NCBI GenBank assembly: GCA_036426205.1
Contig: CM071568.1
Location: forward strand, 227,176,777 to 227,240,776
Reading direction: 5' to 3'
Length of the DNA stretch: 64,000 nt
DNA from: Ascaphus truei
Taxonomy: Eukaryota; Chordata; Amphibia; Anura; Ascaphidae
Part shown: positions 47,301-50,559 of the stretch, one piece after another
How the letters are laid out: each line of letters opens with the position of its first letter
Position numbering within the stretch: position 1 is the first letter of the stretch
The notes under the pieces: model-generated
Databases searched by the model: none
Told to the model about the DNA's origin: nothing
The model's input: only the letters and a program-made list of their open reading frames with translations
Position numbers and translations under genes: made by a program

Positions 47301-47480
47301 TTTCTAGATATCTGCACATTAAGGCAAGAGGAAGGCGATTGTCAGCAGTACGTCCTGAAGTGGCACTATATCGCAGAGCAGAATGAATGTGTACAGTTCT
47401 GGTACGGTGGCTGTGGAGGAAACAAAAATCGTTTTGAAACTCAGGAGCAGTGTGAGGGCCTCTGCTTGTCTGCATCCTAA
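119..47480 (+). CDS. Collagen VI alpha-chain (COL6A4-like), 3' part of gene, 23 coding exons
   Basis: This is the C-terminal 893 residues of a secreted extracellular-matrix collagen VI chain of the alpha-3 type, which would assemble with alpha-1 and alpha-2 into beaded microfibrils. Domains in order (residues counted from the window's first exon): Gly-X-Y helix 1-228, Cys junction 232-247, vWA C1 about 248-440, vWA C2 about 444-667, RGD segment 668-693, acidic linker 694-764, Kunitz 1 769-820, linker 824-837, Kunitz 2 839-889. Exon lengths are 45, 54, 63, 66, 54, 36, 63, 63, 51, 36, 63, 63, 36, 37, 12, 494, 91, 672, 82, 212, 177, 39 and 173; all phases match. The N-terminal vWA domains and the start of the helix lie before the window. 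The Kunitz end without an FN3 domain favours COL6A4 over A3, A5 or A6; the exact orthologue is inference. An extra exon in a long intron cannot be excluded. Confidence 0.9.
369..422 (+). CDS. Collagen helix exon 2 (54 bp)
   Basis: Six perfect Gly-X-Y triplets, [18 protein letters not shown], lie between a tttcag acceptor and a gtagga donor. The 54-bp length is the classic collagen exon size. Phase 0-0. Confidence 0.92.
423..2566 (+). other. Intron between helix exons 2 and 3
   Basis: No coding exon is seen in this intron. It holds a CT microsatellite at 1029-1074 and moderately repetitive A/T-rich DNA. The stretch near 1920-2290 looks transposon-like: it is GC-richer than its flanks and has phrases such as a 'cattaatgcccag' motif that resemble other repeats in this window. 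I could not assign it to a family. Confidence 0.6.
1029..1074. repeat. (CT)n microsatellite
   Basis: About 22 uninterrupted CT units. Open frames through it only encode Leu-Ser runs. Confidence 0.97.
2567..2629 (+). CDS. Collagen helix exon 3 (63 bp), with RGD
   Basis: Seven Gly-X-Y triplets ending GELGLRGDP, bounded by a tcttag acceptor and a gtaagt donor. It contains an Arg-Gly-Asp tripeptide inside the helix. Collagen VI chains are known for helical RGD sites that can bind integrins, mainly when the helix is unfolded. Phase 0-0. Confidence 0.93.
3344..3409 (+). CDS. Collagen helix exon 4 (66 bp), with imperfection
   Basis: Encodes 22 residues including [17 protein letters not shown]. The Gly-X-Y register is broken at Gly-Ile-Asn-Asn-Asn-Ile-Glu-Gly, so the exon is one codon longer than its 63-bp neighbours. 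The acceptor is ttcttcag and the donor gtaaac. Helix interruptions are normal in collagen VI and give the short helix flexibility. Confidence 0.9.
3462..3625. repeat. Tandem repeat, about 71-76-bp unit, two and a half copies
   Basis: Units beginning 'cccttcaatgctg', 'cccttcagtgctgg' and 'cccttttagtgctg' start at 3462, 3533 and 3609. The first two share the phrase 'gagatacagaagaac' or a close variant. This is an intronic diverged tandem duplication. Confidence 0.7.
4038..4560. repeat. Diverged direct repeat, spacing about 377 bp
   Basis: 'gtaggaattccagtccag' near 4040 is matched by 'gtagcaattccagtccag' near 4417. Both are followed by related text on Ctgatctctgcctttaaatat and on aagcattt-cc-gt. 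It looks like two copies of an unidentified repeat, or terminal repeats of a small element. No coding motif is seen. Confidence 0.5.
4907..4960 (+). CDS. Collagen helix exon 5 (54 bp)
   Basis: Six Gly-X-Y triplets, [18 protein letters not shown], between a ttgcag acceptor and gtaaaa. It is rich in acidic residues. Phase 0-0. Confidence 0.92.
5250..5434. mobile_element. Nonautonomous hAT-type MITE, 185 bp
   Basis: Near-perfect terminal inverted repeats start 'cactgtttcccaactccag' and, read from the other end, 'cagtgtttcccaactccag'. The element is largely palindromic ('ggctcagtcaaaatgactgagcc' at its centre is split by only a few bases). It is flanked by an exact 8-bp direct repeat, tgctaaag, at 5242-5249 and 5435-5442. 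An 8-bp target duplication is the hallmark of hAT transposases. Confidence 0.9.
5465..5625. repeat. Partial copy of dispersed fold-back family
   Basis: Contains the family signature 'ggccaataggaagccac', also found at 24014 and 45657, with 'ggggatccttgg' upstream. Only part of the element is present. No coding content. Confidence 0.5.
5793..5828 (+). CDS. Collagen helix exon 6 (36 bp)
   Basis: Four triplets, [12 protein letters not shown], between a tatacacag acceptor and gtcagc. Short 36-bp exons are common in collagen VI helices. Phase 0-0. Confidence 0.88.
6063..6295. repeat. (GT)n microsatellite, interrupted
   Basis: Long GT runs with GA/GG-rich interruptions, the purest at 6212-6291. 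Open frames here only encode Cys-Val runs. Confidence 0.97.
6406..6600. mobile_element. Fold-back MITE, 'agggcattactggcc' family
   Basis: Inverted arms carry 'agtaataatcccctcag' at 6459 and, on the right, 'cttctgggattattact' ending at 6597, with 'gggcattactggcc' and 'ggccagtaatgccc' inside. A second copy with the same left flank ('acaaaagtgtctat', 'tatgaaaaaagc') lies at 50992-51110. No transposase is encoded. Confidence 0.7.
7020..7100. repeat. Poly-G tract and (TA)n
   Basis: A run of about 18 G, then G-rich text and a TA run of about 12 units. Low complexity only. Confidence 0.95.
7442..8333. mobile_element. Long inverted-repeat element, about 0.9 kb
   Basis: The left arm (about 7442-7718) and right arm (about 8060-8333) are reverse complements with few differences, around a loop of about 340 bp. 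Matching landmarks: 'agagaagtaacccaag' on the left and 'cttgggttacttctct' on the right; 'gacgcacaatggatcc' and 'ggatccgttgtgcgtc'; 'taattggtaattagggg' and 'cccctaattaccaatta'. No transposase is visible. It is either a fold-back transposon or an inverted duplication. Loop and arms have no protein-coding signal. Confidence 0.85.
8490..9125. repeat. Polypyrimidine minisatellite region
   Basis: Almost pure C/T with occasional A on the + strand. A roughly 23-bp unit containing 'tcatcctcttactctctccc' is repeated at 8770-8860. Several overlapping open frames exist only because of the composition. The compositional style recurs at 42420-43690, 50560-50930 and 53505-54400. Confidence 0.9.
9126..9440. 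repeat. GC-rich repeat unit shared with 43690-43950
   Basis: The phrase 'cagctctccccc' followed by 'tgttggcggcc' here matches 'cggctctccccccttgttg' at 43915. Both are preceded by 'gggcc(t)gg', 'gccgg' and 'acaa(t/c)tg(t/c)cc' text. It likely belongs to the same expanded nonautonomous hAT family as 42055-44596. Confidence 0.55.
9666..9728 (+). CDS. Collagen helix exon 7 (63 bp)
   Basis: Seven triplets, starting [13 protein letters not shown] and ending GSKGQK, between a ttacag acceptor and gtaagt. Phase 0-0. Confidence 0.92.
10283..10345 (+). CDS. Collagen helix exon 8 (63 bp)
   Basis: Seven triplets, starting [13 protein letters not shown] and ending GRRGLP, between a ttatag acceptor and gtaggt. 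Phase 0-0. Confidence 0.92.
10346..11210 (+). other. Intron between helix exons 8 and 9
   Basis: Contains a poly-G tract at about 10523-10538, an A/T-rich stretch, and no exon or recognisable element. Confidence 0.6.
11211..11261 (+). CDS. Collagen helix exon 9 (51 bp), Gly-X-Gly break and RGD
   Basis: Encodes [17 protein letters not shown]. The Gly-Tyr-Gly step is a one-residue break of the triplet register, and it explains the 51-bp rather than 54-bp length. As I recall the human alpha-3 chain, a similar Gly-Val-Gly break sits at the corresponding place, shortly before its Gly-Phe-Pro-Gly-Tyr-Pro stretch, which is also found here in the next exon. An RGD is present in the helix. The acceptor is ctgcag and the donor gtgaga. 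Confidence 0.92.
11262..12494 (+). other. Intron between helix exons 9 and 10
   Basis: A/T-rich intron with an AAT/ATT cluster at 11970-12003. No exon or identifiable transposon is seen. Confidence 0.6.
12495..12530 (+). CDS. Collagen helix exon 10 (36 bp)
   Basis: Four triplets, [12 protein letters not shown], between a tttacaag acceptor and gtaggt. The Gly-Phe-Pro-Gly-Tyr-Pro-Gly-Pro run is a recognisable landmark of alpha-3-type collagen VI helices. Confidence 0.9.
12973..13035 (+). CDS. Collagen helix exon 11 (63 bp)
   Basis: Seven triplets ending GPKGIRGRR, between an aacag acceptor and gtaaga. The Gly-Pro-Lys-Gly-Ile-Arg-Gly-Arg-Arg ending is shared, as I recall it, with human COL6A3. 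Phase 0-0. Confidence 0.93.
13842..14743. mobile_element. Harbinger-type nonautonomous insertion in the L2
   Basis: Ends are 'ggcctgggacat' and, reading inward from the other side, 'ggccttggccat'. They are flanked by TTA on both sides (13839-13841 and 14744-14746), as expected for PIF/Harbinger, which duplicates TWA. Removing the element plus one TTA leaves a continuous LINE reading frame across the site, which proves the insertion. The inside contains GT/CA microsatellites and a GC-rich block at 14430-14740. No transposase is seen. Confidence 0.85.
14163..14420. repeat. (CA)n / (CGCA)n microsatellite
   Basis: Alternating CACG, CACA and 'catgcatacacataca' units lie inside the Harbinger-type insertion. 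Overlapping long frames on both strands are composition artefacts. Confidence 0.97.
16134..16319. mobile_element. Harbinger-type MITE, 186 bp
   Basis: Terminal inverted repeats 'tgctgcgcttatagtg' and, from the right end, 'ggctacacttatagtg' are flanked by TTA on both sides (16131-16133 and 16320-16322). The interior is CpG-rich ('cgtcgcgt', 'gcgacgcca' in reverse). The small size and absence of an open frame fit a MITE. Confidence 0.85.
16680..18089 (+). pseudogene. Ty3/Gypsy pol remnant: integrase and C-terminal end
   Basis: Translated pieces in shifting frames match an LTR-retrotransposon integrase. The zinc-binding and core start lie near 16740-16930 (VVTDHYT motif at about 16898-16918). 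The core continues at about 17000-17240 ([10 protein letters not shown] and YHPEGD motifs). The stretch 17263-17799 carries the C-terminal part with RPGDKV and the 'KLADRW' SH3-like region. The piece 17775-18089 has the basic [10 protein letters not shown] tail typical of vertebrate Gypsy pol ends. At least two frame breaks and in-frame stops make it nonfunctional. Gag, protease and RT are absent (5' truncated). Confidence 0.85.
18090..19470 (+). mobile_element. Probable 3' LTR of the Gypsy element
   Basis: Noncoding sequence directly follows the pol end, starting near 'tgttgttacacag' (18102) and ending near 'gggggctaca' (19462-19471). TG...CA-type ends and the position after pol suggest an LTR. 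No second LTR is in the window, so the borders are approximate. It is interrupted by the 180-bp insertion at 18841-19020. Confidence 0.5.
18841..19020. mobile_element. 180-bp hairpin-ended insertion with 15-bp target duplication
   Basis: An exact 15-bp repeat, tactggagtatccag, occurs at 18826-18840 and 19021-19035 and flanks the insert. Its right part is a long inverted repeat: 'catggtttaacaaattgat' (from 18918) pairs with 'atcaatttgttaaaccatg' (ending 19020) around a loop of about 25 bp. The duplication length suggests target-primed insertion by a retroelement rather than a cut-and-paste transposon. Confidence 0.8.
20122..20188. repeat. Perfect 26-bp inverted repeat (hairpin)
   Basis: The arm at 20122-20147 is exactly complementary to the arm at 20163-20188, with a 15-bp loop. 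The arm contains 'ttgtaaaatatactggacac'. It may be the two terminal inverted repeats of a transposon joined after internal loss. Confidence 0.85.
20756..20818 (+). CDS. Collagen helix exon 12 (63 bp)
   Basis: Seven triplets, starting [13 protein letters not shown] and ending GPPGSR, between an atttcag acceptor and gtaaga. Phase 0-0. Confidence 0.93.
20917..20952 (+). CDS. End-of-helix exon 13 (36 bp)
   Basis: Encodes [12 protein letters not shown]. Gly-X-Y ends here and the chain enters the non-collagenous region. The acceptor is tgtcag and the donor gtatgt. It lies only 98 bp after the previous exon. Confidence 0.9.
20953..21825 (+). other. Intron between exons 13 and 14
   Basis: No exon or recognisable element is seen in this 873-bp intron. 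Confidence 0.6.
21826..21862 (+). CDS. Junction exon 14 (37 bp) with two cysteines
   Basis: Encodes [12 protein letters not shown] plus the first base of the next codon. The two Cys just after the helix match the Cys cluster that alpha-3-type chains have before C1. Asn-Phe-Thr is a potential N-glycosylation site. The acceptor is tttcag and the donor gtaagt; the exon moves the phase from 0 to 1. Confidence 0.88.
22240..22560. other. GC-richer intronic stretch before C1
   Basis: Noncoding, GC-richer than its flanks, ending in a short TA run at 22553-22563. It resembles dispersed repeat DNA but I could not classify it. Confidence 0.35.
22751..22762 (+). CDS. 12-bp microexon 15
   Basis: cttgcttttcag lies between a tctcctacag acceptor and gtaaat. 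In phase 1-1 it adds Pro-Cys-Phe-Ser, joining ...ENC to [11 protein letters not shown]. The resulting Cys-Pro-Cys spacing before the C1 domain matches alpha-3 family chains, which supports this tiny exon even though its length alone would not. Confidence 0.8.
22860..23353 (+). CDS. Exon 16: von Willebrand A domain C1, main part
   Basis: Encodes residues 248-412, starting [19 protein letters not shown]. The vWA fold is clear: a beta-1 strand with the metal-site loop (FALDASQD), [35 protein letters not shown] and [11 protein letters not shown]. The metal motif is Asp-Ala-Ser-Gln-Asp rather than the consensus DxSxS, so metal binding is probably weak or absent, as I recall for the alpha-3 C1 domain too. 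The first acceptor is ccaag and the donor gtaagc. C1 and C2 are needed for chain assembly and microfibril formation in alpha-3. Confidence 0.95.
23860..24240. repeat. Fold-back family copy, about 0.38 kb
   Basis: Inner arms 'ggccaataggaagcgg' (24013) and 'gcttcctattggatg' (24046) are inverted copies. The outer parts carry 'gatcccctggagctgag' and 'ccagtatctctgaaac', as in the related copies at 45479, 36379 and 59326. No coding capacity. Confidence 0.65.
24460..26130. mobile_element. GC-rich element with expanded CA-type minisatellite
   Basis: Possible terminal inverted repeats: 'gaagtgaaacttcttt' at 24464 and 'aaagaagtttcac' at 26114-26126. The left part (24540-24960) is CpG-dense with CGG runs and 'gagcgcgcc' repeats. 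The rest is a long array of CACACTGACTGACACA units (about 25020-26065). The right end resembles that of the repeat ending near 35690. No transposase is visible. Long frames here are Cys-Val and Ser-Val artefacts. Confidence 0.6.
26210..26515 (+). repeat. Repeat family copy A (inverted partner at 27830-28170)
   Basis: Shared landmarks with the reverse complement of 27830-28170 include 'ctcctgtgat', 'gggttcac(t/g)aaatggctg', 'gcactgct' with 'gaggtgggctaa' or a close variant, and a 3' end rich in A with 'atgc'. Likely a SINE or MITE family; not identified further. Confidence 0.6.
26778..26806. repeat. (CTG)n trinucleotide repeat
   Basis: About nine CTG/TTG units in intron DNA; no open frame use. 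Confidence 0.9.
27180..28440 (-). pseudogene. Decayed Penelope-like element, GIY-YIG end
   Basis: On the minus strand, 28380-28230 encodes a GIY-YIG start (VFYFMKCSC then LLYIGKTHA), the nuclease signature of Penelope-like elements. Further 3' on the same strand, 27730-27550 encodes remnants of the nuclease C-terminal region (LITHCQ then VMVMEHVPQ, followed by stops). Near 27350-27400 lies 'ctgatgaagagacctctg' in reverse, a 3'-UTR phrase common to these elements. The copy is interrupted by the repeat at 27830-28170, lacks RT, and is full of stops. Confidence 0.6.
27830..28170 (-). repeat. Repeat family copy B, nested in the Penelope-like fragment
   Basis: Its reverse complement matches 26210-26515 over about 300 bp with gaps. 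It separates the two nuclease pieces of the Penelope-like remnant, so it probably inserted later. Confidence 0.55.
30232..30322 (+). CDS. Exon 17: end of C1 domain (91 bp)
   Basis: Encodes residues 413-442, [12 protein letters not shown] ... VISRCSLCY. This finishes the C1 vWA domain and gives the Cys-Ser-Leu-Cys pair that precedes C2, like CHVC in human COL6A3 as I recall it. The acceptor is caattag and the donor gtaaga; the exon takes phase 0 to 1. Confidence 0.9.
30323..31779 (+). other. Intron between C1 and C2
   Basis: No exon. A GC-richer stretch at 31220-31430 looks repeat-derived; the remainder is ordinary A/T-rich DNA. Confidence 0.55.
31780..32451 (+). CDS. Exon 18: von Willebrand A domain C2
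   Basis: One 672-bp exon encodes the whole domain, residues 443-666. It starts with [11 protein letters not shown]; beta-1 and the metal loop read [17 protein letters not shown], an intact DxSxS motif. Later strands include [12 protein letters not shown] and [19 protein letters not shown], close to COL6A3 C2. The Thr expected in the second metal loop is replaced ([10 protein letters not shown]). Asn-Ile-Ser at about residues 519-521 is a possible glycosylation site. The acceptor is ttttcag and the donor gtaagt; phase 1-1. Confidence 0.96.
32452..33775 (+). other. Intron after C2
   Basis: 32500-32830 is GC-richer and repeat-like ('gcatgatgaagcaaaatcatgcc'). A poly-G tract lies at 33245-33255. 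No exon is seen. Confidence 0.55.
33776..33857 (+). CDS. Exon 19: post-C2 segment with GRGDS
   Basis: Encodes residues 668-693, [20 protein letters not shown] then KLSVLQ. Gly-Arg-Gly-Asp-Ser is the classic integrin-binding pentapeptide of fibronectin, here in a non-helical, probably exposed region beside a single Cys. The acceptor is tttccag and the donor gtgggt. The exon links phase 1 to phase 2, which the next exon matches, so it is well supported despite its small size. Confidence 0.85.
34417..34628 (+). CDS. Exon 20: acidic, Tyr-containing linker
   Basis: Encodes residues 694-764, a low-complexity Glu/Asp-rich segment with no Lys in its first two thirds. Five Tyr lie among acidic residues ([26 protein letters not shown]), as in tyrosine-sulfation sites. 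COL6A3 has Lys/Pro/Thr-rich and FN3 regions at this place instead. The acceptor is ctgcag and the donor gtatgt; phase 2 to 1. It is likely a flexible secreted linker; sulfation is inference. Confidence 0.85.
35220..35690. repeat. Minisatellite-bearing element
   Basis: Units built on 'ctgcacatgcacagaagc' and 'gcgcatgtgcagaatcac' repeat at 35225-35460. The right end 'gtcaaagaagtttcactta' (35657) matches that of the element ending at 26130, so both belong to one family. Confidence 0.6.
36379..36680. repeat. Fold-back family copy
   Basis: Carries 'ggggccccctgcttc' at about 36470 and 'gttcccggagctgaaat' at about 36627, which are inverted partners found in the other copies of this family (23860, 45479, 59326). 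Confidence 0.6.
38081..38257 (+). CDS. Exon 21: Kunitz domain 1
   Basis: Encodes residues 765-823 with all six Kunitz cysteines (769, 779, 795, 803, 816, 820). The spacing is 10, 16, 8, 13, 4, against BPTI's 9, 16, 8, 13, 4, so the loop before the second Cys has one extra residue. The core FWYGGC is intact. The P1 residue is Arg and P1' is Asp (TSCRDY). COL6A3 has the same Arg-Asp pair, and its domain is known to be a poor trypsin inhibitor. The acceptor is ttttag and the donor gtaagt; phase 1-1. Probably secreted and possibly cleaved off, as endotrophin is from COL6A3 (inference). Confidence 0.95.
39055..39145 (-). mobile_element. L2 3'-end fragment
   Basis: 'taccagcaagtgatacattg' with 'agagtt' matches the 3' tail of the LINE near 13170-13200 ('taccaggaagtgatacattg'). 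Only the tail is present. Confidence 0.65.
39400..39895. repeat. Probable fold-back repeat
   Basis: 'caattttgctccaaattt' on the left and 'caatttcgctacaaaattg' on the right give partly complementary arms, with 'gcaatttgtaccaatttc' and 'ataatttgtaccaacc' also shared. An open frame of 167 codons crosses it but has no domain. Confidence 0.4.
40940..40978 (+). CDS. Exon 22: 39-bp inter-Kunitz linker
   Basis: Between acatccag and gtaggt, 39 bp encode [12 protein letters not shown] in phase 1-1. It joins Kunitz 1 (Lys-Arg split codon) to Kunitz 2 (Asp split codon). There is no domain to confirm it, but both splice sites are good and the frame is open, so skipping or use would both keep the frame. 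It might be alternatively spliced. Confidence 0.7.
42055..44596. mobile_element. Nonautonomous hAT-ended element, about 2.5 kb
   Basis: Left end 'tatggtgagaagacgtcccgg', right end '...gtcccggtttttaaatttg' then 'ctggtcaaccta'. Flanking 8-bp repeats accagagc (42047-42054) and accagaga (44597-44604) differ at one base and fit hAT. The interior is low complexity: polypyrimidine (42420-42600), units like 'ccccaaatacatataaacc' (42610-43080), 'tgtacctcacatcac' units (43490-43680), a GC-rich block (43690-44060) and GA-rich text (44220-44520). No transposase. Confidence 0.7.
42605..43080. repeat. Minisatellite, 'ccccaaatacatataa' units
   Basis: More than 20 diverged units of 14-20 bp. Long minus-strand frames rich in Gly-Tyr-Trp-Phe result from this unit alone. 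Confidence 0.95.
45479..45870. repeat. Fold-back family copy, near full length
   Basis: Signature pieces: 'gaggatcccctgcctccaaa' left and 'ggaagcagggagtccctgga' right, 'gggccaataggaagccac' at 45656, 'aggtaagtatctctggaag' at 45763, and 'ggcttattattggcc' beyond it. The two halves are imperfect inverted copies. Confidence 0.7.
47308..47480 (+). CDS. Exon 23: Kunitz domain 2 and stop codon
   Basis: Encodes residues 838-893 and the TAA stop. Six Cys (839, 848, 864, 872, 885, 889) have exactly BPTI spacing. FWYGGCGGN is conserved and the domain resembles the single C5 Kunitz domain of COL6A3 (DIC...EEGDC...LKWHY...). The P1 and P1' residues are Gln-Gln, so trypsin-like inhibition is unlikely. The protein ends four residues after the last Cys (LSAS). 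The acceptor is tttctag; phase 1 at the start. Family knowledge places one Kunitz domain at this end, so this is the likely counterpart of the conserved C-terminal domain. Confidence 0.95.
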
Positions 47481-48400
47481 CGTGTTGTAAAACATTTGCA
47501 CATTAGTGCTTCCATTAAATAATGAATCATGTGCTCAAATGTTTAGAATGAAAAAAAAAGCTATTTAAATTATTGAAGTATCTTTCCCTGGATAAAAAAA
47601 AAAAGTTAAAAATATATATATATTTATATATATATTAAAGCAGCCCCACCTGTTGGCTTTTTTTTATGGGAGACGGGACTTACTTTTTAGTTACCTGAAC
47701 CGAGGGGTCCTCTGCAGCTGATCTGTGATCCCTCTGCTTTCCGCCGGGGATCCCACAGTCGCCGAGCTACAAAGCAATTTGTCCACATGGGAACGGGAGA
47801 GGGGATGTGGAACAGGTGGGGAGCTGGGGAGACAAGGGGGGTTCCGGAGCTGCAGCACTGTGGTTGAGATTTGGGGGATCCCGGGTGTCTTTTTTTGCAC
47901 TTTTTCATTACTTAAAAATACCTCGAGCATTTATCATTCAAGCTTGTGTGCAGAAGAAGATCTGTTTTAAAAAAAACAAAAACAAAAACAAAAAACAGGA
48001 AAATGTAGTTGAAACGAAAAATGTCATTGTATTATTGTAATGCAAACTGTACAGTAGTTTCAAAGGTGCTAAATTGAATGTCCTTAAATACACGCATTTG
48101 TTGTAAGTAAATATAGCACATTGAGTGTTATTCATTAAAATATTTTTGTGTCAATCTGGGCACTATCTCATGGAAACTCCCACTGAAGTCAATGGGAGCC
48201 TCCGTGTGTTACGGCCTCAATTGATGCTATGCAACAGTTTAACGAATATTCCCAATTGAGACTAAACTGATTTTGTTTGTATCGTCTTCTACTTCCCTCT
48301 TCTCAGAGTTTGCCAGGTGAATAAATTCATTTAATGTGATTTAAAGTCTTTTTTTGTTGTCCCTTTCTTAAAAAATAAACAATGGGAACTTGGCGTGTAT
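47481..48400 (+). other. Probable 3' UTR of the collagen gene
   Basis: Starts at the stop codon. ATTAAA occurs at 47514-47519, only 34 bp on, and AATAAA at 48374-48379, which is the better candidate poly(A) signal. A GC-richer repeat-like insert lies at 47640-47900, and A/T-rich tracts elsewhere. The true transcript end cannot be decided from sequence alone. Confidence 0.45.
48374..48379 (+). promoter_or_regulatory. Candidate poly(A) signal AATAAA
   Basis: Canonical hexamer about 0.9 kb after the stop. The ATTAAA at 47514 is an alternative. Confidence 0.35.
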
Positions 48401-48599
48401 TTGTTGCTCATGTTTTTAACCCATCACTCTTTTCTTATCATCCACAAGCTTATCCTTCAATTCATTTTTCGGAGGCGTTGGCCTGTATTTAAAAAAAAAA
48501 AATTTTGCTCAATCTCATGACCTTGTTCCGTGAACGAACTTTGAAGTTTGGATTTTGAACCCACAAACCTGCACATCATTATTTAAAGCCTATGCCAGA

Positions 48600-49340
48600 T
48601 GTAAAAAAACACAGATTAGGTAGCGCTAACTTGGAAGTTAAAACAATATATATTGTGAAACCTTAGATGGGGATAATAATCCACATGCAAGGGGCTGCCC
48701 GAAATACAATTGCTGACCCCCTGGTCAGGATGATAACAGAGAAAAAAGGATATGTATAACAAGAGGCGCCTGTTGATAAAAAAAGGATATATATCCAACC
48801 AGTTGGATAGCCAGGGATAGGCTCCAGACGTAGTGGTTGTAGGAGAAGGAAAGTATTCTTCTGTGGAAGGGCTGATTCCCCTGGGGATACTAGTAGCAAC
48901 CAACCTACCTGTTTTGCCTTACTACTGGCTATCGACAACACTGTTTGTCCTATGGTTTTGTGTTGGTATACCACTGTGGACACTTACCTTGAGTATTTAT
49001 CTTGCTATCCTGCATGAACAGGCAACACATACACTCACCTGTCTCTGTGACGCTACACCTGCGACAGGTGTAATATCTGTAGCTTTATATTAGCTGACAC
49101 AGATACCAGTGGTGTAACGAGACATCTGGCTTTACCCTGCATATATCATCAAGGGTACTAGCTAACACTTTACACATGAGACCTGGTACATTTTACTTTC
49201 GCTGCGCTTTTGGCTCACTATGGGTCTAATCCACTCTGGCAACTTAGCGTTCCATTTATTTTAGTTGAGTCAAGACTCCAATAAAGTAATTTTAATACAT
49301 TCACTCCTCATACTATAGTAACTATTCCCCTTCCATTCAC
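48600..49340. other. Unclassified, probably transposon-derived
   Basis: Moderate GC, no host exon. The phrase 'tttcgctgcgcttttgg' near 49198 and the blocks around it look like dispersed repeat DNA, but no coding motif was recognised. Confidence 0.35.
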
Positions 49341-49454
49341 TGTGTTTTGCGCTTCTGTTGGAGTGCTCTCCATTGGGGTTCTTTCTCTCTCCCAGTAGTA
49401 GTTCTTGCTCACCCCTGATAGCAGCACCACAGCTTATATTGCTTAGCAGTCGCG

Positions 49455-49545
49455 AGGGTATTTTCCTTCCTTTCCCCTCCTCTCCCCCTCCCCTCCCCCT
49501 CCCCTCCCCTTCCCCTCCCCTTCCCCTCCCCCTCCCCTCCCCTGT
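49455..49545. repeat. Polypyrimidine (CCCTCCCCTTCC)n
   Basis: Pure C/T run with a roughly 6-12-bp period. Confidence 0.95.
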
Positions 49546-49559
49546 TTTCCCTAGAGTTC

Positions 49560-49740
49560 GTTATTGGCCATAATTACCAGGATATTTGAACCTGCCAAGA
49601 GCTACAGGCACCTCCTACAAAGGTAAGTTTCTCAAGAAGCAGTGGATCCGTGGAGATTAAATTAACACAGTTCGACTCCAGAGTCCCCTTGCTACGATCT
49701 TAGAAAAAAAAAAAAAAAGCAGAATTGCTGCTTTAAATGA
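49560..49740. repeat. Partial fold-back family copy
   Basis: 'gtaagtttctcaagaagcag' with 'tggatccgtggagatta' and 'ttcgactccagagtcccctt' match the right half of the 45479 and 59326 copies. Confidence 0.55.
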
Positions 49741-50029
49741 AAGTAGTTAGGATAGAGAAGTGGAGTCACAGCCAACAGATTAACATGTCTCTACTGTTAA
49801 TGCAATGGATGGAATAGTAACATTATATATAAATATATATTATATCGTTGTATCTGATTAAACAATTATAGGCTAAAGCAGTAAAATTCCAGGCATTACT
49901 GAAATCCCTGCTCTCTGATTGGTTAGAATTACGGGCATTATTCATTCAGTAATGCCCGGAATTTTTGGCAACATGCCAACTCACCTTTCAGAGATACAGT
50001 GGAGCGCGGCATCTCTGTTCCTCTCCTCT

Positions 50030-50370
50030 CACAGCACATGCAGGCTCTCTCTCACAGCACATGCAGGCTCTCTCTCAAAGCACATACAAGCTCTCTCTCA
50101 CAGCACATGCAGGCTCTCTCTCACAGCACATGCAGGCTCTCTCTCACAGCACATGCAGGCTCTCAGCACATGCAGGCTCTCACAGCACATGCAGGCTCTC
50201 TCACAGCACATGCAGGCTCTCTCACAGAACATGCAGGCTCTCTCTCACAGCACATGCAGGCTCTCTCTCACAGCACATGCAGGCTCTCACAGCACATGCA
50301 GGCTCTCTCACAGTACATAGATGCTCTCTCACAGCACATGCACGCTATCTTACACAGTACATGCAACGCT
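50030..50370. repeat. 23-bp minisatellite
   Basis: About 15 units of 'ctctctcacagcacatgcag' plus g, with 17- and 21-bp variants. Units abut one another without unique spacers. Confidence 0.97.
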
Positions 50371-50559
50371 CGTCTCCCCCTGCCTCCCTACTCCTCCCCT
50401 TCTACCCACCCACCCCCCCCCCCCCCCCGCCTGCTAGTGCTTCAGAAGCTGGCGGGTCGCAAATAGTAACTTTGTTACTTGCAACAAAGTAATATTTCTT
50501 CCACCACTTGTATAGCTTCTGCTAAGGTAATTTTATCTGTGTTTTTTTTTTTAGTTTGT

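Larger units (their letters stand above)
40979..47307 (+). other. 6.3-kb intron before the last exon
   Basis: Holds the hAT-ended element (42055-44596) and a fold-back copy (45479-45870). The parts 40979-41780 and 45870-47307 show no exon and no recognised element. Confidence 0.65.

Noticed and set aside
22860..47480. Assignment to COL6A3
   Set aside because: No FN3 domain and no Lys/Pro/Thr-rich region between C2 and Kunitz; two Kunitz domains instead of one.
22860..47480. Assignment to COL28A1 or COL7A1, which also combine collagen helix and Kunitz
   Set aside because: Two adjacent C-terminal vWA domains with the Cys pattern and KCKG region of alpha-3 type chains after a short, mostly uninterrupted helix fit collagen VI.
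50030..50370. Possible CRISPR-like array
   Set aside because: Units are contiguous without unique spacers, and the DNA is vertebrate; it is a minisatellite.
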